A DNA stretch of 18,017 nt from SOIA01 sp050116035 (GTDB lineage: Bacteria; Acidobacteriota; Aminicenantia; Aminicenantales; Aminicenantaceae): assembly GCA_050116035.1 (NCBI GenBank), contig JASFPJ010000025.1, forward strand, positions 1 through 18,017. Reading direction: 5' to 3'. Positions within the stretch are counted from its first letter, which is position 1. Each line of letters starts with the position of its first letter. The translations under genes were made by a program, and so were the position numbers. Below are positions 13,510-18,017 of the stretch, in pieces. The notes beneath the pieces are model-generated. The model ran no database searches and was not told the origin of the DNA. It saw only the letters and a program-made list of their open reading frames with translations.

Positions 13510-13707
13510 GGGGTCGCATCTTTACATTTGACATTTGAAAAGCTTTTTAATGTTTTTGTCATAGTGCCCATCTAATCCAGCATTTCGCTCCTTTAGTATT
13601 TCGCTATAGATCGAAGCAAAACAAAATCTTCTCTGCAAAAAAGGAAATTATACTTTTCTTCGCCCATAACAGGTTGGAGTGAAATGTCAAATGTTAAGAT
13701 GCGGCCT
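13510..13707. repeat. REP/MITE-like element A with ~26-bp terminal inverted repeats
   Basis: The left end (GGGGTCGCATCTTTACATTT..., from 13510) and the inverse of the right end (13681-13707) match at most positions across GTCGCATCTTAACATTTGACATTT. The ~150-base interior has no gene and resembles nothing else in the window. The right end abuts the stop codon of the maturation protease gene. The ends are the same family as element B. Confidence 0.75.
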
Positions 13708-14226
13708 TTAGAAGAATTCATCCGCAATCTTTTGAGCCATTAACGAAACAGCTTTTTTTACCGGTTTAGATAATCCAGGTTGAATGCTCTCTGGTATCGT
13801 TTTAACCTGGCAAGCCATGACTCTTACTTTGACCGAACATAAATCCTGCAGTTCCTTCAAAAGATTCGAGGAAGGAACCTGATGAATCGAAAAATCATCG
13901 ATTTTTTCTTCCGGAATCTCTTCAAGCGAAATTTCAAAAATTTCACCAGGTTTCTTTCCCTTGTCCACAGCATCAATGATGACTATAATCTCCGGTCGAG
14001 CCTCACTTAGAGTCAGAGTGAACAGAATTCTTCTTATTCCCGTCCCGACATCCATTAAGTATACGTCTTCCGGAATACCGTAATGTTTGGTCAGGTATTC
14101 AACGACTTCGGGTCCGAATCCATCATCGCCGAAAAGCTTATTTCCGCATCCAGCGATCATGATCTTTTTACGGCAGTAGACAGGCAGTTTTTCCATATTC
14201 TCGAGACAGGGTATGGTATATGACAT
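13708..14226 (-). CDS. FrhD/HycI-family [NiFe]-hydrogenase maturation protease
   Basis: This 172-residue protein has the nickel-dependent endopeptidase signature GCGNKLFGDDGFGPEVVEYL (Glu40 in the expected metal position), MDVGTGIRR, VIIDAVDKGKKPGEIF (Asp85) and SIHQVPSS (His115). These enzymes clip the C-terminus of [NiFe]-hydrogenase large subunits after metal insertion. The phrasing GTGIRR...PGEIF...SxHQxPxxNLLKEL is closest to FrhD, the F420-type branch. No [NiFe] subunit is in the window, so its target (perhaps an MvhA-type subunit) must be elsewhere. Met1 at 14226 has no good ribosome site and overlaps a possible -10 box. Met11 (14196), after CGAGAAT, is an alternative start. The gene is bracketed by two copies of one inverted-repeat family. 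Confidence 0.9.
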   Translation of the reverse strand: MSYTIPCLENMEKLPVYCRKKIMIAGCGNKLFGDDGFGPEVVEYLTKHYGIPEDVYLMDVGTGIRRILFTLTLSEARPEIIVIIDAVDKGKKPGEIFEISLEEIPEEKIDDFSIHQVPSSNLLKELQDLCSVKVRVMACQVKTIPESIQPGLSKPVKKAVSLMAQKIADEFF

Positions 14227-14242
14227 GAAATGCCATTGTCAA
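14215..14242 (-). promoter_or_regulatory. Possible sigma-70-type promoter for the maturation protease
   Basis: TTGACA (14242-14237) and TATACC (14220-14215) are separated by 16 bases on the minus strand. The -10 overlaps the first ATG, so this promoter would imply translation from Met11 at 14196. The -35 is perfect and the -10 imperfect. Confidence 0.3.
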
Positions 14243-14261
14243 GAATTCGACTCGAAACAAA

Positions 14262-14476
14262 AAGGGTCGCGTCTTAACATTTAACATTTGCTTATATTCA
14301 AACAAACCTTGGGGGAATATCTTAACATTTTATACTTTCCAGCCTCTTTAATCTTCCTTTCCTTGCTAGCATCAAAGAAAAGGAATATCGATTATCAGTA
14401 TTTAAAGAAATGTTAAGACATGGCCCCTGGCAGACAGCCGTTTGGGAGAAATGTTAAATGTTAAGACGCGACCCCT
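14262..14476. repeat. REP/MITE-like element B with 28-bp terminal inverted repeats and a nested inner pair
   Basis: The left end (14262-14289, AAGGGTCGCGTCTTAACATT...) and right end (14449-14476) are inverse complements at 27 of 28 positions. A degenerate second pair lies inside at 14308-14330 and 14407-14430 (TCTTAACATTT facing AAATGTTAAGA). There is no gene inside. It lies between the maturation protease start and the stop of the Cys-rich response regulator. The ends belong to the same family as element A. Such elements are usually mobilised in trans by a RAYT or other transposase, none of which is in the window. Confidence 0.85.
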
Positions 14477-14490
14477 GCGGTTCCTGCGGT

Positions 14491-15291
14491 TCAGTTGTCG
14501 GTTCGGGCGGATTCAGAACCATGCATCCAAGTCCCCTTGTCGATCCTTTTAGCCTTCTGCCTTCTTTGGCGCTCAGCTCGAATGGTAAGCTGGCGGTCCA
14601 CCTCATCCTCCATTGTCTGGTGAAAGTCGCAACTCTCGCAGCGGTAAAGTCTATCGCAGGATCGAAGAGAAATCTCTCCACCCATGACATACCGGCACTG
14701 CTTTCCTCCTATTTGAGAGGAAAGCTTGTCGAGGAAAGGTTTAATCCTTGGGTCATTCTTAAATTTCTCTTTGCTCATCATCCCGACATGAAACTGACAT
14801 GCACTATTGCATTGATAACCGATGGTACACATCCGTTTCTTGACTATGCCGGCTTGCATCCAGATGCAGGGAGTGACAATTTCCTCTTCGACGATTGGTT
14901 CTTCAACAGGAGGGGCTGGAACGACATCGATGTCGTAAGATTGCCTGATTATGTTTTCAAGATGGTCCAGCTCAAAAGGTTTGGGCAAGTAGTCAGTCGC
15001 ACCCCCCCGAATGGCTTCTTTCGCTGTTTCAATCGAGGGATATGCTGTGATGATGAAGACTTTGGCTTTCGGATTTTTCGCTCTTATATCTTTGAGTACG
15101 GAAAGCCCATCGCGGCCCGGTAATTTAAGATCAACTATCATGACATTGTAATCTTCCAGATTAAATTTTTCTAAAGCTTTATCCCCGTCATTGGCCGTAT
15201 CGACTTTATGACCTTCATCAGAAAAATAATCGGACAGTGCCTCCCGCATGATGTCCTCATCCTCAACCACTAACATAGTTTCTTTTCTCAT
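14491..15291 (-). CDS. Response regulator with a duplicated four-cysteine output module
   Basis: This 266-residue protein begins with a receiver domain (1-120): acidic Glu10/Asp11, phosphoacceptor Asp54 in IVDLKLPG, Thr82 and Lys104. An acidic Pro/Glu linker (124-138) follows. Then come two copies of one pattern: Cys142-x12-Cys155-x5-Cys161-x3-Cys165-xFHxxM and Cys199-x12-Cys212-x5-Cys218-x2-Cys221-xFHxxM. There is no DNA-binding, GGDEF or kinase output domain. The C-terminus is basic (RQRRQKAKR). The cysteines could bind an Fe-S cluster or zinc, or form redox-active thiols, making a redox-responsive regulator or protein-binding switch. GGAGG lies 7 bases before the ATG, and a perfect sigma-54 promoter lies about 100 bases upstream. 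The receiver call is certain; the Cys module function is unknown. Confidence 0.9.
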   Translation of the reverse strand: MRKETMLVVEDEDIMREALSDYFSDEGHKVDTANDGDKALEKFNLEDYNVMIVDLKLPGRDGLSVLKDIRAKNPKAKVFIITAYPSIETAKEAIRGGATDYLPKPFELDHLENIIRQSYDIDVVPAPPVEEPIVEEEIVTPCIWMQAGIVKKRMCTIGYQCNSACQFHVGMMSKEKFKNDPRIKPFLDKLSSQIGGKQCRYVMGGEISLRSCDRLYRCESCDFHQTMEDEVDRQLTIRAERQRRQKAKRIDKGTWMHGSESARTDN

Positions 15292-15390
15292 TCTTAGCCT
15301 CCAATCTTTATTTTTTTACCTGTTTCCAACAGGATAGGTTGGACAATTTCTATCCTTTCGGAAGGGGTAATTTCATGAGATACAAAGCTA

Positions 15391-15408
15391 TTGCAAGGAC
15401 TGTGCCAA
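15391..15408 (-). promoter_or_regulatory. Sigma-54 (-24/-12) promoter for the Cys-rich response regulator
   Basis: On the minus strand TTGGCAC-AGTCC-TTGCAA matches the sigma-54 consensus TGGCAC-N5-TTGCW exactly, with correct spacing. Transcription would start near 15382, leaving a ~90-base leader before ATG 15291. The gene for an NtrC-type sigma-54 activator ends just upstream at 15534. Confidence 0.85.
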
Positions 15409-15478
15409 AATAGGGTTCGCTAAAAAATTATTTTTGAAATTAATCTAAGTACATAATAATGAATAACTTATGACTGAA

Positions 15479-15534
15479 TCGGGGAGGTCCGAGAAATGAT
15501 GAAAAAAGAAGAGTTGTGTATATTAATTGGACAC
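15479..15534 (-). promoter_or_regulatory. Candidate upstream activator sites for the sigma-54 promoter
   Basis: Two small dyads lie about 75-125 bases upstream of the -24 box: TCGG-N6-CCGA at 15479-15492, and an imperfect GTGT...ACAC dyad at 15516-15534. This is the usual range for enhancer sites of NtrC-family activators. An AT-rich, bendable segment (15421-15470) lies between them and the promoter. Position is the main support; neither dyad is a known binding site. Confidence 0.25.
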
Positions 15535-16898
15535 TACATGTCTAATTTATTGACAGTTAGGTCGTATTTTTTAAGCTTATTATAAAGCGTCATCCGCCGA
15601 ACACCCAGTATTTTCGCGGCTTTTGAGATATTGCCTTTTGTCTCCTCAAGCACATTCAAAATGTGACTCTTCGTCACTGCCTCGATCGTTTTTCCCTCTG
15701 CAGAAGTCGGATGAATAATGTCCTGGGGAAGTTCAGTTAAAGTTATCGCTTTCTTCTCTGATAGAATGACACCGCGTTCGATCATGTTCTCTAACTCTCT
15801 CACATTACCGGGCCATGAGTAATTCAGCATGAATTCAACGACCTCAGGAGAAAATTTTTTAATGGTTTTATTATTATCCTCGGCGTACTTTTTCAGAAAA
15901 TGCTCAGCCAAAGGGAGGATATCCTCGGTTCTCTCTTTCAGCGGAGGGAGGTCAATAGTGACGACGTTTAATCGGTAATACAGATCCTCCCTGAATATTC
16001 CCTCTTTAACCAGTGTTTTCAAATTTCTGTTTGTCGCCGCAACGACACGGACATCAACACTGATTTCCTCGTTACCGCCCACTCGCGTGATCTTTTTCTC
16101 TTCAAGCGCTCTGAGGAGATGGATCTGTGTGTTGGCGTTTATTTCGCCTATCTCGTCAAGAAATAGAGTGCCTCCGTCTCCTGCTTCGAACTTGCCCTTT
16201 TTCCTCTCGATTGCGCCTGTAAAGGATCCTTTTTCGTGGCCGAAAAGTTCGCTTTCCAACAAACTCTCCGGGAGGGATGCACAGCTTGTGGCAATGAAGG
16301 GCTTCTTTCGGCGTTGACTTTGATGATGAATCGCCCGGGCAACAACTTCCTTGCCTGTGCCGGTTTTTCCGTTAATCAATACCGTAGCATTTGTCGGGGC
16401 GACCGTTTTAATAAGCTCGAATATCTTGAGCATCTTAGGGCTTTTCGCAACAATCCCTTCGAAGTGGAATTGTTCCTCGACTTTCTTCCGTAGAGAGATA
16501 TTTTCCTCAACCAGATTCTGATGTTCCACCAAATTTTTTATGAGAAGTTCAACTTTTTCCGGGCAGAACGGTTTTTCGACATAATCGTAAGCCCCTTCTT
16601 TTATCGCGCTTATGGCAGTTTGAATCGTCCCGTGAGCCGTTATAATAACTGTTTCGATGGTGGGGACGATTTCCTTCGCCTTTTTCATGAGTTCAATCCC
16701 ATTCATACCGGGCATGATCAGGTCGGCAACCATGATTTTCATCTTTTTTTTCTGGATTATCCGGAGGGCTTCCTCTCCGGATTCCGCCGTGACCACTTTA
16801 TAACCCACACTCCCCAGCCAGTCGTACAGTGATTCTCTCACAATACTCTCATCATCCACGACAAGTATTTCAGTCTTTTTTCTCATCCATGACCTCAA
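15534..16898 (-). CDS. NtrC-family sigma-54-dependent response regulator
   Basis: This 454-residue protein has three domains. The receiver (8-125) has Asp15/Asp16, phosphoacceptor Asp59 in VADLIMPG, Thr87 and Lys109. The AAA+ sigma-54 activation domain (145-385) has Walker A GKTGTGKE (177-184; most relatives have GESGTGKE), the sigma-54 contact loop GSFTGA (224-229), Walker B GGTLFLDEIGE (242-252) and the arginine-finger region FREDLYYRLNV. The Fis-type helix-turn-helix is at 405-445 (NISKAAKILGVRRMTLYNKLKKY). Its gene overlaps the kinase gene by 29 bases from ATG 16898, or by 17 if the Met at 16886 (MRKKTEILVVDD) is used; the latter fits the usual receiver start better. The partner kinase is almost certainly the gene at 16870. 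A likely target is the sigma-54 promoter at 15391. Confidence 0.95.
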   Translation of the reverse strand: MRSWMRKKTEILVVDDESIVRESLYDWLGSVGYKVVTAESGEEALRIIQKKKMKIMVADLIMPGMNGIELMKKAKEIVPTIETVIITAHGTIQTAISAIKEGAYDYVEKPFCPEKVELLIKNLVEHQNLVEENISLRKKVEEQFHFEGIVAKSPKMLKIFELIKTVAPTNATVLINGKTGTGKEVVARAIHHQSQRRKKPFIATSCASLPESLLESELFGHEKGSFTGAIERKKGKFEAGDGGTLFLDEIGEINANTQIHLLRALEEKKITRVGGNEEISVDVRVVAATNRNLKTLVKEGIFREDLYYRLNVVTIDLPPLKERTEDILPLAEHFLKKYAEDNNKTIKKFSPEVVEFMLNYSWPGNVRELENMIERGVILSEKKAITLTELPQDIIHPTSAEGKTIEAVTKSHILNVLEETKGNISKAAKILGVRRMTLYNKLKKYDLTVNKLDM

Positions 16899-18017
16899 GG
16901 TATATCGAAAATGTCGTACCCACGTTGGGCTGACTGTTGACCTCTATCTTGCCTTTGTGCTGCTCAATAATCCCGTGCACAACCGGAAGCCCCAATCCCA
17001 CGCCTTTGCCTTTTTCCTTAGTCGTGAAAAAAGGCGTGAAAAGTTTGCTCAGATTTTCTTTGGAAATACCCACTCCTGTATCACTGATATCAATTCTGAC
17101 GGTATCTTTAATTAATCCGCCGATTCTCATTCCTTTAGCCAATGACGTGGCGATTGTTAAATGACCGCCATCAGGCATCGCCTGAATCGCATTCATGATG
17201 ATATTTATCAATACCTGCTGGATTTTGTCAAAGTCCGCAAGAATAAGAGGAAGGTGTGCATCTAATTTCTTCTCAAGCTTTATGTTTTCAAGGCTAATTT
17301 GATGTCCGACTAGCAGCAAAGCGGCTTCCAGGACTTTATTGAGTTCGACTGGTCTTATGGCTGGTTCTGATTGGCGTGCGAAATCGAGAAGATTCCTGAT
17401 TATCCTGGAAGTCCTGTCCAGTTCCTTCTCCATCTTTAAGAGCTGTTTTTCTGTGCTTTCGGCCTGAATTGATTTTGCATTGTACTTTTTAAGAAGAAGT
17501 TTGACATAAACCATAATACCGGCTAATGGATTATTCACTTCGTGAGCCACGCTGGCCGCGAGCTGACCGAGGGAGACCAACTTTTCAGACCTGATCAATT
17601 CTTCCTCTGTTTGCTTCCGTTTGGTGATGTCTTCTCCTGAACTCAGAGTGCCGATAATATGTCCCTTTTCATCTGTGAGCGTTGTATTGTGCCAGGCGAT
17701 AATCCTTTCCTCCCCAGACTTGGTGATTATCGAGTTTTCATAATCTTCGACTTCCTCAATTTCTCCACCCATCACTTTTTTAAAAGTATCCTTTCTCTCT
17801 TCTCTGTCTTCTTCCGGAACGCATAGATCAAACCAGTTTTTACCCATGATTTCTTCTTCTGTGTATCCCAGAACATCGCACCCTTTTTTGTTGATAAGGG
17901 AGACTATTCCCTTGTTATTGATGGCAACGATTATCACTCCCGCTATGTTGAGATATTGCTGGGCTTTGTTTCTTTCCTCGCGCAACTTCCCCCATAATCC
18001 TTTATGTTTGGTCAAAT
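16870..18017 (-). CDS. PAS-domain sensor histidine kinase, 5'-truncated by the window edge
   Basis: About 381 residues are visible. The only start in view is a TTG at 18015, two bases from the edge, so the gene most likely begins outside. Visible residues 16-135 form a PAS domain (IAGVIIVAINNKGIVSLINK ... GTLSSGEDITKRK). The HisKA region has phosphoacceptor His158 in SVAHEVNNPL. The HATPase domain has N box NIIMNAIQAM, DTGVGIS (312-318), FTPFFTTK and GVGLGLPV. No membrane segment is visible, but the missing N-terminus could hold one. It overlaps the start of the NtrC-type regulator, so the pair is translationally coupled. The PAS ligand is unknown; the neighbours suggest a redox, H2 or metabolic cue. 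Confidence 0.93.
   Translation of the reverse strand, partial: LTKHKGLWGKLREERNKAQQYLNIAGVIIVAINNKGIVSLINKKGCDVLGYTEEEIMGKNWFDLCVPEEDREERKDTFKKVMGGEIEEVEDYENSIITKSGEERIIAWHNTTLTDEKGHIIGTLSSGEDITKRKQTEEELIRSEKLVSLGQLAASVAHEVNNPLAGIMVYVKLLLKKYNAKSIQAESTEKQLLKMEKELDRTSRIIRNLLDFARQSEPAIRPVELNKVLEAALLLVGHQISLENIKLEKKLDAHLPLILADFDKIQQVLINIIMNAIQAMPDGGHLTIATSLAKGMRIGGLIKDTVRIDISDTGVGISKENLSKLFTPFFTTKEKGKGVGLGLPVVHGIIEQHKGKIEVNSQPNVGTTFSIYLEVMDEKKD

Noticed and set aside
14474..14491. Tandem 9-bp repeat CCTGCGGTT x2 at the edge of element B as a target-site duplication
   Set aside because: Both copies lie on the same side of the element. Nothing comparable flanks the left end, so it is not a target duplication.
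15298..15415. About 38-codon open frame on the minus strand across the sigma-54 promoter and leader, ending ...ETGKKIKIGG before the response regulator
   Set aside because: It reads somewhat like protein but has no usable start codon, overlaps a perfect promoter and shows no family match. It is treated as chance or a decayed remnant.
15496..15585. 29-codon plus-strand ORF (MMKKEELCILIGHYM...) behind GGGGAGG
   Set aside because: It has a decent ribosome site, but it runs into the 3' end of the NtrC-type gene on the opposite strand and encodes nothing recognisable.

Overview
The window is from an anaerobic bacterium with moderate GC, dense operons and Shine-Dalgarno starts, a perfect sigma-54 promoter, and many iron-sulfur flavoproteins. 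I cannot name the lineage. The gene set (Hdr/Mvh-type electron transfer, HndABC-type NADH modules, a sensory [FeFe]-hydrogenase block) fits a strictly anaerobic, syntrophic, fermentative or sulfate-reducing type, probably from an uncultured group. There is no phage, CRISPR, rRNA or tRNA.

Bases 1-9275 (plus strand) hold a redox operon cut off at the left edge. Its order is: the N-terminal half of an HdrA flavoprotein fused to a NuoE/HndA [2Fe-2S] subunit; HndB; a very large NuoF/HndC protein fused to an NfnL/GltD-type flavoprotein and ending in a ~290-residue Glu/Lys-rich repeat tail; a possible 34-codon ORF; a NuoG/HndD-type ferredoxin domain fused to the C-terminal half of HdrA plus a second HdrA module; MvhD; and an unknown 69-residue protein. 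The two HdrA halves in the first and fourth long genes are complementary. It looks as if a nuoE-hndB-nuoF-nuoG' cassette was inserted in frame into an hdrA gene, at the ferredoxin loop of its FAD domain. The predicted product is a cytosolic NAD(P)H-linked, probably electron-bifurcating, Hdr-type complex in which HdrA takes the place of the [FeFe] hydrogenase of HndABCD.

Bases 9379-13466 (minus strand, convergent) hold the conserved block that accompanies bifurcating [FeFe] hydrogenases in Thermotogae and Clostridia: DRTGG protein, RsbT/SpoIIAB-like ATPase, HydS-like sensory [FeFe] hydrogenase, second DRTGG protein, PHP phosphoesterase and a free-standing HATPase. Most genes overlap or nearly touch. 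A 22-codon leader ORF and a hairpin with a Shine-Dalgarno-like loop precede the block.

Bases 13510-14476 hold a FrhD/HycI-type hydrogenase maturation protease bracketed by two ~200-bp elements that share the same terminal inverted repeat.

Bases 14491-18017 (minus strand) hold a PAS histidine kinase (cut by the right edge), an NtrC-family sigma-54 activator, a perfect -24/-12 promoter, and just below it a response regulator whose output region is a duplicated four-cysteine module. The likely logic is that the kinase/activator pair drives the sigma-54 promoter for the Cys-rich regulator. The sensory hydrogenase block monitors redox or H2 state and may tune the convergent Hdr-type complex.
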